Part shown: piece by piece, positions 22,918 to 30,205 of the stretch
Layout: each line of letters begins with the position of its first letter
Numbering within the stretch: the stretch's first letter is position 1
Origin: CAZTZY01 sp964617765
Lineage (GTDB): Bacteria > Pseudomonadota > Gammaproteobacteria > Pseudomonadales > DT-91
DNA: 34,095 bases
Direction of reading: 5' to 3'
Assembly (NCBI GenBank): GCA_964617765.1
Contig: CAZTZY010000021.1
Coordinates: 1-34,095, forward strand
Notes under the pieces: generated by a model
Told to the model about the DNA's origin: nothing
The model's input: the letters and a program-made list of their open reading frames with translations, nothing else
The model's database searches: none
Program-made: the position numbers and the translations under genes

Positions 22918-24117
22918 ATGAAATTAAGTTTTAGTGCAGAAGACGAAAAATTCCGCGAAGAAGTGGCAGCCTGGTTAAAAGCGAACCTTGTGGGCGAATT
23001 TGAACAGTTGAAATTCCGCGGCGGTCCCGGTGATGAACATATGTTTCCTGAAGAGCGCAAACGCTGGGAGCAAAAACTGGCTGAAGGTGGCTGGACGTGT
23101 GTAGGTTGGCCAAAAGAATACGGTGGTCGCGGTTGTTCGATTGAACAGCAGGTTATCTTCAACGAAGAATATGCCCGGGCAGGTGCGCCTGGCCATGTCG
23201 GTCATATCGGTGAAGGTTTGGCTGGCCCAACGATTATTGCTTTTGGTTCCGAAACACAGAAACAGAAATATCTGCCTGGCATTGTCGCGGGTAAAGAGTT
23301 GTGGTGCCAGGGTTATTCCGAGCCGGGTGCAGGTTCTGACCTGGCTAACGTAAAAACAAAAGCGCGTTTTGATGAAGCCAGAGGCAAGTGGATTGTCAAT
23401 GGCCAGAAAGTGTGGACTTCACTGGCGCATGAATCAGATTATTGTTTTGTGATTGCGCGTACTGATCCTGATTCAGTGGCACATAAAGGTTTGGGCTTTT
23501 TCCTCGTGCATATGCATCAGCCCGGTGTAGAAGTGCGTGGTATCAAGCAATTAACCGGAACCTCTGAATTCAATGAAGTATTTTTTGATGATGCCGAATG
23601 TGATGCCGATGATATCGTCGGTGCGCCCGGAGATGGCTGGAAAGTCGCTATGGGCTTGCTGGGGTTTGAGCGTGGTGTTTCTACTCTCGGTCAACAAATG
23701 CAGTTCCAGAATGAACTGAATGATGTGATTGCCCTGGCTAAAAAGAATGGTGCTGCAAAAGACCCTATCATTCGCCAGCGTATTGCCAAGGCGCATGCCG
23801 GTTTGAAAATCATGCGTTATAACAGCATGCGTACCTTGTCGGGTGCGAATGACGGCAGTTTGCAAAAAGAAGCGCTGATGTACAAATTGTTCTGGGCAAC
23901 CTGGCACCGTGATCTCGGTGAACTGGCGATGGATGTAATGGGCCCTGAATCCGAAGTGTTAGAAAGTGGCCCGTATAATTTGTCACGCTTGCAGTCGATG
24001 TACCTGTTTGTGCGTTCAGATACCATTTACGGTGGTACCAACCAGATACAGCGTAACATTATTGCCGAGCGTGGATTAGGTATGCCCAAAGAACCCAAGG
24101 TAGAAATCAAGGCTTGA
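22918..24117 (+). CDS. fadE30: Acyl-CoA dehydrogenase FadE30 (HIP-CoA side-chain dehydrogenation)
   Basis: A 399-residue acyl-CoA dehydrogenase strongly resembling FadE30 (Rv3560c, 385 residues). Shared stretches include LWCQGYSEPGAGSDLA (128-143), QKVWTSLAH, EFNEVFFDDA, VGAPGDGWKVAM and FERGVSTLGQQ with Glu251 as probable base, plus NIIAERGLGMP at the C-terminus. FadE30 introduces the first double bond into the propionyl side chain of the HIP-CoA derivative, starting the beta-oxidation that precedes ring D opening. GGAGG lies seven bases before the ATG. It is followed by ipdF, the same neighbour as in mycobacteria. The base position in YGGT is glycine, as in that group. Confidence 0.88.
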   Translation: MKLSFSAEDEKFREEVAAWLKANLVGEFEQLKFRGGPGDEHMFPEERKRWEQKLAEGGWTCVGWPKEYGGRGCSIEQQVIFNEEYARAGAPGHVGHIGEGLAGPTIIAFGSETQKQKYLPGIVAGKELWCQGYSEPGAGSDLANVKTKARFDEARGKWIVNGQKVWTSLAHESDYCFVIARTDPDSVAHKGLGFFLVHMHQPGVEVRGIKQLTGTSEFNEVFFDDAECDADDIVGAPGDGWKVAMGLLGFERGVSTLGQQMQFQNELNDVIALAKKNGAAKDPIIRQRIAKAHAGLKIMRYNSMRTLSGANDGSLQKEALMYKLFWATWHRDLGELAMDVMGPESEVLESGPYNLSRLQSMYLFVRSDTIYGGTNQIQRNIIAERGLGMPKEPKVEIKA

Positions 24118-24180
24118 GTGCCTTGATGGCATTCACCTGAAACAAGAACCCGATTATTTAACTTAAAGCAGGAAAGAAAC

Positions 24181-24969
24181 ATGGATATCAAGAACCCTAC
24201 ATACGTTCCCGGTCATCAATTATTAAACGGCAAATCTGTACTGGTAACTGCTGCGGCAGGCGTTGGCATTGGTTTTGCCGCTGCTACCAAAGCGGTAGAA
24301 GAGGGATGTCGTGCGATTGTGATCAGCGATGTGCATGAAGGCCGTCTCGAAGCTTCTGTTGCCAAGTTGAAAGAAGAAACCGGATTGCAACATGTGTGGG
24401 GCAAAACCTGTAACGTGGCTATCGAAGAAGAAGTGCAGGCACTGATCGCTTTTGCTGAAGAAAAACTGGGTGGTGTGGATATCTTGATTAATAACGCAGG
24501 TCTTGGGACTTCGAAATTATTGATCGATATGGAAGATGCTGAATGGGATAAAGTGATGCAAGTGACTCTATATGGAACCATGCGTATGACACGTCACATG
24601 ATGAAAGTGATGAAAACCCGCGGTGCTGGCGTGATTGTGAATAATGCTTCAGTGCTGGGCTGGCGCGCCCAGAAAGAACAATCGCACTATGCGGCAGCCA
24701 AAGCCGGCGTCATGGCATTAACCCGCTGTGCAGCACTGGAAGCAGCAGATTTTGGTGTGCGTATCAATGCAGTTGCGCCTTCATTGGCAGTGCATCCTAT
24801 GCTGAAGAAATCTGCACCAGCTGAATTGCTGGCTGAGCTGGAAGGCAAAGAAGCTTATGGTCGTGGTGCTGAAGTTTGGGAAGTGGCGAATGTGATGATG
24901 TTTTTGGCATCGGATTATTCCAGCTACCTGACAGGTGAAATTATTTCTTGTTCGAGCCAAAGAGGCTAA
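24181..24969 (+). CDS. ipdF: Short-chain dehydrogenase IpdF
   Basis: A 262-residue SDR of the same length as IpdF (Rv3559c). Motifs are TAAAGVGIG (23-31, in place of TGxxxGxG), NNAG (104-107) and catalytic Ser157, Tyr170 and Lys174. The stretches NNASVLGWRAQ, HYAAAKAGVMALTRCAA, INAVAPSLAVHP and the C-terminal SDYSSYLTGEIIS with its SSQ ending are hallmarks of this orthologue group. IpdF oxidises the C5 hydroxyl of the 5-OH-HIC-CoA intermediate, before IpdC and EchA20 act. AGGAAAG precedes the ATG. The stop codon lies within the first unit of a 19-base tandem repeat. Confidence 0.87.
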   Translation: MDIKNPTYVPGHQLLNGKSVLVTAAAGVGIGFAAATKAVEEGCRAIVISDVHEGRLEASVAKLKEETGLQHVWGKTCNVAIEEEVQALIAFAEEKLGGVDILINNAGLGTSKLLIDMEDAEWDKVMQVTLYGTMRMTRHMMKVMKTRGAGVIVNNASVLGWRAQKEQSHYAAAKAGVMALTRCAALEAADFGVRINAVAPSLAVHPMLKKSAPAELLAELEGKEAYGRGAEVWEVANVMMFLASDYSSYLTGEIISCSSQRG

Positions 24970-25007
24970 TTTGAGCCAAGAAGGCTAGTTCGAGCCAAAA
25001 CGGGCCA
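24951..25007 (+). repeat. 19-base tandem repeat across the ipdF 3' end
   Basis: There are three units: 24951-24969 (TTCGAGCCAAAGAGGCTAA), 24970-24988 (two substitution clusters) and 24989-25007 (more diverged at its end). The first unit encodes the last residues and stop of ipdF, and the following ones are noncoding. Confidence 0.8.
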
Positions 25008-25047
25008 AGCGTTAATCGGTTTTTAATTTTTTATTAAAGAGGAGTCA

Positions 25048-26253
25048 GTGATGAGAGAAGCGGTAATAGTATCAACAGCACGTACAGGTTTGGCGAAATC
25101 ATTTCGTGGTTCATTCAACGATACTGAAGCGCCAGCAATGGGTGGCCATGTGGTGCGTGCAGTGATTGAAAAGGCAGGCATCGATCCTGCGTTAGTGGAA
25201 GATTGTTTGTTTGGTGCTGCTGCGCAACAAGGCACACAGGCTTATAACCTTGGTCGATTGAGTGCATTGGCTGGTGGTTTACCATACACAACAGCAGGTA
25301 TGGCCATGGAACGTCAATGTTCTTCCGGTTTGATGACTATCGCTACTGCGGCAAAAAGCATTATGTGTAATGAATATGATGTGGCTGTGGCGGGTGGAGT
25401 GGAATCGATTTCCCTGACACAGAACAAATACAAAAACACCTATCGCAATGTGTCAAAAGCGGTTTTGGCTATTGATCCAACGGCATATATTCCAATGATT
25501 GAAACTGCCGAGATTGTTTCAGAGCGTTATAATATTTCGCGTTTGGCACAAGATGAGTATTCATTGATCAGCCAGCAGCGTACAGCGGCAGCACAGGCCA
25601 ATGGCATTTTTGATGCTGAAATCGTGCCGATGAAAGCCACTATGTCTATTTTCAATAAAGACACCAATGAAACTACTTATAAAGATGTGATCGTTGATAA
25701 AGATGAATGTAACCGGGCATCTACTACATTGGAAAGTTTGCAATCGTTGGCGCCGGTTTGGAAAGACGGCCAATGGGTAAAAGAAGGCAAGTTCATCACT
25801 GCGGGCAATTCATCACAATTGTCAGATGGTGCTTCAGCTTCATTGCTGATGGAAGCCAAAATGGCTGAAAAACTCGGGCTTAAGCCATTAGGTTATTACC
25901 GAGGTGTTGCCGTTGCGGGTTGTAAGTCGGATGAGATGGGTATTGGTCCAATCTATGCTATTCCCAAGTTGTTGAAGAAACATGGTTTAACGGTTAATGA
26001 CATTGGTTTGTGGGAGCTAAATGAAGCATTCGCCAGCCAGGTAATTTATTGCCAGAAACATTTGGGCATTGATATCGATAAAATGAATGTGAATGGCGGG
26101 GCAATTTCTATTGGCCATCCATTTGGTATGTCAGGTGCGCGTATGACAGGTCACGCGCTGCTTGAGGGTAAACGTCGCGGTGTTAAATATGTTGTGGTCA
26201 CCATGTGTATTGGTGGCGGTATGGGTGCAGCAGGTTTATTTGAAGTGGCTTGA
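25048..26253 (+). CDS. Thiolase (acetyl-CoA C-acyltransferase), second of the cluster
   Basis: A 401-residue thiolase. Nucleophile Cys90 (ERQCSSG), NEAFA, His357 (GGAISIGHPFGMSG) and Cys387 (TMCIGGGMG) are present. It differs clearly from FadA6 in the active-site context and length, so it is not a duplicate of that gene but closer to general degradative thiolases (FadA5/FadA/AtoB group). In the unit with fadE30 and ipdF it probably removes acetyl-CoA in the beta-oxidation round on the HIP side chain (inferred). AGAGGAG precedes the ATG. A terminator follows at 26271. Confidence 0.85.
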   Translation: MMREAVIVSTARTGLAKSFRGSFNDTEAPAMGGHVVRAVIEKAGIDPALVEDCLFGAAAQQGTQAYNLGRLSALAGGLPYTTAGMAMERQCSSGLMTIATAAKSIMCNEYDVAVAGGVESISLTQNKYKNTYRNVSKAVLAIDPTAYIPMIETAEIVSERYNISRLAQDEYSLISQQRTAAAQANGIFDAEIVPMKATMSIFNKDTNETTYKDVIVDKDECNRASTTLESLQSLAPVWKDGQWVKEGKFITAGNSSQLSDGASASLLMEAKMAEKLGLKPLGYYRGVAVAGCKSDEMGIGPIYAIPKLLKKHGLTVNDIGLWELNEAFASQVIYCQKHLGIDIDKMNVNGGAISIGHPFGMSGARMTGHALLEGKRRGVKYVVVTMCIGGGMGAAGLFEVA

Positions 26254-26270
26254 TGCTACCTTTGCGATAA

Positions 26271-26300
26271 AAATGCCGGCGTCATGCCGGCATTATTATT
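26271..26300 (+). terminator. Terminator of the fadE30-ipdF-thiolase unit
   Basis: The stem ATGCCGGC (26273-26280) with GCCGGCAT (26285-26292) is followed by a T-rich stretch interrupted by A. The preceding A-run means it may also act on the minus strand, where the GGDEF gene ends. Confidence 0.75.
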
Positions 26301-26319
26301 TAAGAAAACTTCCAGAAAT

Positions 26320-26358
26320 GTGCCTGCTATAAACGTACCTGCTATAAACGTACCTGCC
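26320..26358. repeat. 15-base tandem repeat between convergent genes
   Basis: GTGCCTGCTATAAAC (26320-26334) is followed by GTACCTGCTATAAAC (26335-26349) and a partial third unit, GTACCTGCC. It lies between the terminator and the 3' end of the minus-strand GGDEF gene. Confidence 0.8.
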
Positions 26359-26372
26359 ATTCATCTTTACTG

Positions 26373-27512
26373 TTATGGATGTAACAAATACTGCGAATAG
26401 GTAAGCCCATGTTTTTTTGCATTTTGCACAGCATCCTCAGACTGAATCATCAGCTCATCACTTGTCATCATCCCGTTAGTAAATTGTGAAATTCCCATGG
26501 CGATATTAAGGGATACAATTTGATGACCGATACTAAAAGGTTGTGATGTCAACTCGAGTATTTCTGCAATGAGATGATCGGTCGATATCTCTTTGTTTTG
26601 AGCATGACTTACCAATGTAAATTGATTGCCATTGGTTCTGGCAATGATTTTAATCTGGTTTAAAGAATAAAACCTTTTTGCCAGTGTTAGTAATATGTTG
26701 TCGCCAACAGTAAAGCCATAACGCGCATTAACTTCATGAAAGTGATTGATATCAATCACAAACACACTAAAAATCATTTTATGTTTGTGTGTTGATTTTA
26801 TGTGCTGGTTAAGCTGTTTTTCAAAGGCATGACGATTCACAACACCCGTAAGTAAATCATGATCAGATAAATAGCGATTATCGGTTTCTGTCATATTGCG
26901 TTGCATGACCAGGTTCTGGTGGGCGCGCTCATAAACAAAGGCGATACCCATTACCCCTGAAAGCGTAATAAACCAGTGAAAAAATCCTTGTTCAAGTTGT
27001 GTTTGCTCATTCATTGCTTGTGTGAATGCAAAACCCCGTAATTCCATGATGAAAATGACAAGTTGTGTAGTCAAGACAATGCCACTCCAAACAAAACCCG
27101 AGCCTAAACCTGCTGTAAAAAACATAATCAGAGGTATCAGTAACATAATCTGATTGCTTGTCGCATCAGAACCGCCGGTGATAAAGCCGGCAACGAGCAG
27201 GCTTAAAAAGAGTGGAGTAGAAAATGCATGGGCAATGTACAGTGTTTTGCCTGTGATTTTGAGCATGAATAAACAGGCAATATATAAAACCCCGATAGGT
27301 AACGACATATACAAGCCAGTTGGCTCAAGCACGTTTAAGCTGTACTCAAATAACAAGAAAAAGGAAATCAACCATGCATAAAAACACATCACCAGCAGAC
27401 ATCCGGCCAGTATACGCGCCCGATATTGCTCCTCGGGTTGCTGAATCAGGTCGTAATTTACAAAATAATCAGTTAATCGGCGCAGCTGATTTCGAAGTGG
27501 GATTTTTTGCAT
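26373..27512 (-). CDS. Membrane protein with degenerate GGDEF domain
   Basis: A 379-residue protein with about six hydrophobic spans (residues 35-195) followed by a diguanylate-cyclase-like domain starting at DHDLLTGVVNRHAF (218-231). The metal-binding aspartate is kept (Asp254 in FVIDINHFHEVN), but the signature loop is NGNQF (294-298) instead of GGDEF. Synthesis of cyclic di-GMP is therefore unlikely, and the domain may instead act as a sensor or bind nucleotide. The hydrophobic N-terminal half resembles a MASE-like sensor region without a clear match. It is convergent with the thiolase gene and divergent from dedA. Confidence 0.83.
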   Translation of the reverse strand: MQKIPLRNQLRRLTDYFVNYDLIQQPEEQYRARILAGCLLVMCFYAWLISFFLLFEYSLNVLEPTGLYMSLPIGVLYIACLFMLKITGKTLYIAHAFSTPLFLSLLVAGFITGGSDATSNQIMLLIPLIMFFTAGLGSGFVWSGIVLTTQLVIFIMELRGFAFTQAMNEQTQLEQGFFHWFITLSGVMGIAFVYERAHQNLVMQRNMTETDNRYLSDHDLLTGVVNRHAFEKQLNQHIKSTHKHKMIFSVFVIDINHFHEVNARYGFTVGDNILLTLAKRFYSLNQIKIIARTNGNQFTLVSHAQNKEISTDHLIAEILELTSQPFSIGHQIVSLNIAMGISQFTNGMMTSDELMIQSEDAVQNAKKHGLTYSQYLLHP

Positions 27513-27773
27513 GACGGGTTCCGTAAAATGAATTCCCTGTAAAAAGATAATAATAGCGGCTTTAAATAGTAGTGTAGATATTACTTCAGTTTTTCGCTAT
27601 TCAGCGAGTTATTAAAAAAATGATATTGGAAATATTCTCCGGGCAATCATTCAGTCTACATATTTTGAGTATTTACAGCTTGTTAATAGCATCAGGTATG
27701 TTTTTTACCTGCGCAATAAATAAGCGCTATGTTATTCTGGGTGCTACAAATTCTTGTTCGGGTTGATGTAATA

Positions 27774-28418
27774 ATGGATATTATTTTACAGGTTATTGGT
27801 TTTATTTTGCATATTAGCGAGCATTTGCATGAGATGATCATCAACTATGGTATATGGATCTACGCCATTCTATTTTTGATTGTTTTTGCTGAAACGGGCC
27901 TGGTTGTAACTCCGTTTTTACCTGGTGATTCACTCCTGTTTGCTGCTGGTGCCATTGCCGCTACAGGGGCCCTGGATGTATGGGTCTGCGGTTTGGTCAT
28001 TGGCCTGGCAGCGTTTTGTGGTGACAACTGTAACTACTGGATAGGCCGCATTATTGGGCCAAAAGTTTTTTCGCGAGAAGATTCCTATTTCTTTCGTAAA
28101 TCCCATTTGGAAAAAACTGAAAAATTTTATAACAAATACGGTTCACGTACCGTCATCATTGCTCGATTTGTGCCTATAGTGCGTACATTTGCCCCCTTTG
28201 TGGCGGGCGTAGGTAAGATGCCTTATGGTCGTTATATTGCATTCAGTTCAGCGGGTTCTGCCTTGTGGGTGCCTATTTGTTTAGGTTCCGGATATTTCTT
28301 TGGTAATATGGACATTGTTAAAAAGAATTTTGAACTGGTGATATTGGGCGTTATAGCAGTTTCGTTATTACCGATAATCATTGAAGTCTTGAAAAGCAAG
28401 TTAGCCAAAACTGCATAA
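27774..28418 (+). CDS. dedA: DedA-family membrane protein
   Basis: A 214-residue DedA-family (SNARE-associated/VTT) protein. FAETGLVVTPFLPGDSLLF is at 38-56, with the membrane-embedded Glu40, and RFVPIVRTFAPFVAG is at 131-145, with its arginines. DedA proteins act as flippases for undecaprenyl phosphate or phospholipid and support membrane homeostasis. The ATG at 27774 is preferred to an ATG 15 codons earlier because the protein then starts like E. coli DedA (219 residues). No strong ribosome binding site is seen for either. It is divergent from the GGDEF gene; the shared upstream region (27513-27773) is A+T rich. Confidence 0.88.
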   Translation: MDIILQVIGFILHISEHLHEMIINYGIWIYAILFLIVFAETGLVVTPFLPGDSLLFAAGAIAATGALDVWVCGLVIGLAAFCGDNCNYWIGRIIGPKVFSREDSYFFRKSHLEKTEKFYNKYGSRTVIIARFVPIVRTFAPFVAGVGKMPYGRYIAFSSAGSALWVPICLGSGYFFGNMDIVKKNFELVILGVIAVSLLPIIIEVLKSKLAKTA

Positions 28419-28448
28419 ATATCCGTTTAAAAATTCACGTGTAGGTTT

Positions 28449-28871
28449 TTATTCATGATGTTGGTTATGCAACAATAACAAAAGGCCGGAATCAAAATAT
28501 TCCCAGACCTCGCAAATTTTCCCGTCAGATAATTTAAATAACGTCTGATAACCGCTCTTGTAATATTTGTCGTTGGATGTTTCAGCGCTGAGGGTAAAGT
28601 GTTGGTGAACAAAATCCTTATCGCTGATCATGCTGTGAAAATCAAACTGCATAGTTTCGGGTTTGTAACACCGATGAACGGCAGTATCGAGTAAATCCAG
28701 TACTGCAGTTTTGCCATTCCTGTCTGAGCCATTAATAAAGTTATCCAGCGAGGTTGGTAAATGCCATTGGATATCATTGGTTAAATAGTTATCCAGTTTA
28801 ACCGTTGCGCCTTTCAGTTTTTTGGCAACATCAGTCTGGAATTGAATAACAATGCTTTTATTGTTGTCCAT
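28449..28871 (-). CDS. NTF2-like (SnoaL/ketosteroid isomerase fold) protein
   Basis: A 140-residue protein with the pattern of the NTF2-like superfamily: an N-terminal helix, YLTNDIQWHLP, a GKTAVLDLLD helix, then beta strands ending in KICEVWEYFDSG. Members include SnoaL cyclases, ketosteroid isomerases and many proteins without known function. The typical ketosteroid isomerase catalytic Tyr/Asp arrangement cannot be confirmed by eye. No clear Shine-Dalgarno is seen upstream. It is convergent with dedA, with only about 30 bases between them. Confidence 0.7.
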   Translation of the reverse strand: MDNNKSIVIQFQTDVAKKLKGATVKLDNYLTNDIQWHLPTSLDNFINGSDRNGKTAVLDLLDTAVHRCYKPETMQFDFHSMISDKDFVHQHFTLSAETSNDKYYKSGYQTLFKLSDGKICEVWEYFDSGLLLLLHNQHHE

Positions 28872-28943
28872 AGGGATATGTCTTTAAATACTTTATGATT
28901 CAGTTAATCTATTCAAATATCAACAGGATTACCAGAACTGCCT

Positions 28944-29402
28944 TTGAAACATTTACTCATAATTTTTCATTCCCAATCCGGTCGTGCCGAGAGCTTGGCT
29001 TTATCGTTCTATAGTGGTGCGAAAAATGAGCCCGATGTAGAAGTGATATTGCGTCGCGCCATTGACGCCCAAAGCACAGACCTTTTATGGGCGGATGCAT
29101 TGTTTATCGTTTCGCCAGAAAATTTCGGAGCTGCTTCCGGTGGCATCAAGGATTTTTTTGATCGGGTTTATTATCCGCTTGAGCGTACTGAAAAACGGGG
29201 TTTACCTTATGCCTTGATGATTTCAGCAGGTAATGATGGCGCGGGATGTGAGCGACAGCTAGAGAGAATTTTGAAAGGTATGGGCGCAAAAAAAGTCCAG
29301 GACACATGTTTCATCTATGGCCAACCTGTAAAGGCTGATTTAGCCAACGTGTATGCTACAGGTGAAGCGTTCGCTGGTGGACTTGCTTTAGGTATTTTCT
29401 AG
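28944..29402 (+). CDS. Flavodoxin-like / NAD(P)H-dependent FMN reductase-like protein
   Basis: A 152-residue flavodoxin-fold protein. The FMN phosphate loop is HSQSGRAESLA (9-19), the second loop is SPENFGAASGGIKDFFDR (97-114), and the third flavin region is SAGNDGAG. The WrbA/FMN reductase group keeps the same SPxxxGxxSGxxKxFxDR pattern. The start is probably TTG at 28944, because no ATG is present near the beginning of the fold and the chain begins at the first beta strand from there; the ribosome binding site is weak. The redox partner is unknown. Confidence 0.78.
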   Translation: MKHLLIIFHSQSGRAESLALSFYSGAKNEPDVEVILRRAIDAQSTDLLWADALFIVSPENFGAASGGIKDFFDRVYYPLERTEKRGLPYALMISAGNDGAGCERQLERILKGMGAKKVQDTCFIYGQPVKADLANVYATGEAFAGGLALGIF

Positions 29403-29544
29403 GGAGTCTAACCAAAGAATCTATGAATAAGGCCTGTTTGTTATTCTGAGCCTTTTATATACTCCGTAAAGAATCTTTTCAAATCAAGCAGCCAGATTTC
29501 CCGCGGCGTTCTAAATGACAGGTATTCAGAGCTTCCCTGGCCAG

Positions 29545-29577
29545 AAAATCCTTTTATTCGGCAATAAGGGATTTTTG
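29545..29577. terminator. Possible bidirectional terminator
   Basis: The imperfect stem AAATCCTTTTATT with AATAAGGGATTT is flanked by short A and T runs and overlaps the last codons of the minus-strand gene. It could end both that gene and the flavodoxin-like gene. Moderate support only. Confidence 0.4.
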
Positions 29578-29868
29578 TTGTTGTTTCTTTAAGTGATCAA
29601 TTTCCAGTGGGCCAAAAATCAAAATTTTCAATGTGGCTGTCCAAAATGCGGGCCATAATGCAGGCCATGATGCGGGTCGTGGTGCGGAAAGGGGTATTAA
29701 ATGCCTGTGTATCAAGGCATTGCAGATATGTGAATAGAGCATGAAAAGCCAGACGATGGTAATAAATACCACGAATTTTATCGGAGCATTAAACAATAGA
29801 AGTAATGGTAAACTAATCCAAATAAGAATGATGATCAGACGGCTAATGAGTTGTTCCATTCTAGACAA
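29554..29868 (-). CDS. Small hypothetical membrane protein with an in-frame 12-base repeat
   Basis: A 104-residue protein with two hydrophobic spans (about 9-27 and 30-50), then a proline/tryptophan segment (PRPASWPALWPAFW) encoded by a 12-base tandem repeat at 29645-29686, and a basic, glutamine-rich C-terminus. No family is recognised. Support is the open frame, hydrophobic pattern typical of coding sequence, and lack of any other gene here; no strong ribosome binding site is seen. It could be a fast-evolving lineage-specific gene. Confidence 0.5.
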   Translation of the reverse strand: MSRMEQLISRLIIILIWISLPLLLLFNAPIKFVVFITIVWLFMLYSHICNALIHRHLIPLSAPRPASWPALWPAFWTATLKILIFGPLEIDHLKKQQQKSLIAE

Positions 29869-29941
29869 GGCCTGCTTGATAAATTCGGGTTACAGATAAT
29901 ATACTGCATGGACACTATCGAACGAAAATATTGCGCTGATA

Positions 29942-30205
29942 ATGAATTCAAATCAACCTGCTTTTTATCTTTACCATACATTGGGCTGCCATCTCTGTGA
30001 AGATGCTGAAGCTATTGTGTATCCTGTGGCCATTTATTTGCAAGAAACAGTCATTAAAATGGATATCGCAGATGATGATGGTCTGATAGAGATCTACGGT
30101 ATACGAATCCCTGTTTTATATCACATTTCCAGTGGACAAGACCTTGGTTGGCCGTTTGATGCTGAAAAGGCACTGGAGTTTATGAAGCAATGCCAGTCGT
30201 TATAA
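29942..30205 (+). CDS. Glutaredoxin-like (DUF836) thiol protein
   Basis: An 87-residue protein with the layout of DUF836/glutaredoxin-like proteins: YLYHTLGCHLCEDA near the N-terminus with a CxxC pair (Cys16, Cys19), then IKMDIADDDGLIEIYGIRIPVLY with the conserved cis-proline region, and a C-terminal helix. A role in thiol-disulfide exchange is likely. No ribosome binding site of note is seen. Its 3' end overlaps the MOSC gene by 16 bases in another frame, so the two are cotranscribed. Confidence 0.82.
   Translation: MNSNQPAFYLYHTLGCHLCEDAEAIVYPVAIYLQETVIKMDIADDDGLIEIYGIRIPVLYHISSGQDLGWPFDAEKALEFMKQCQSL

Noticed and set aside
24951..26358. Tandem repeats considered as a CRISPR array
   Set aside because: Units are contiguous without spacers, too few and too short, and no cas genes are present.
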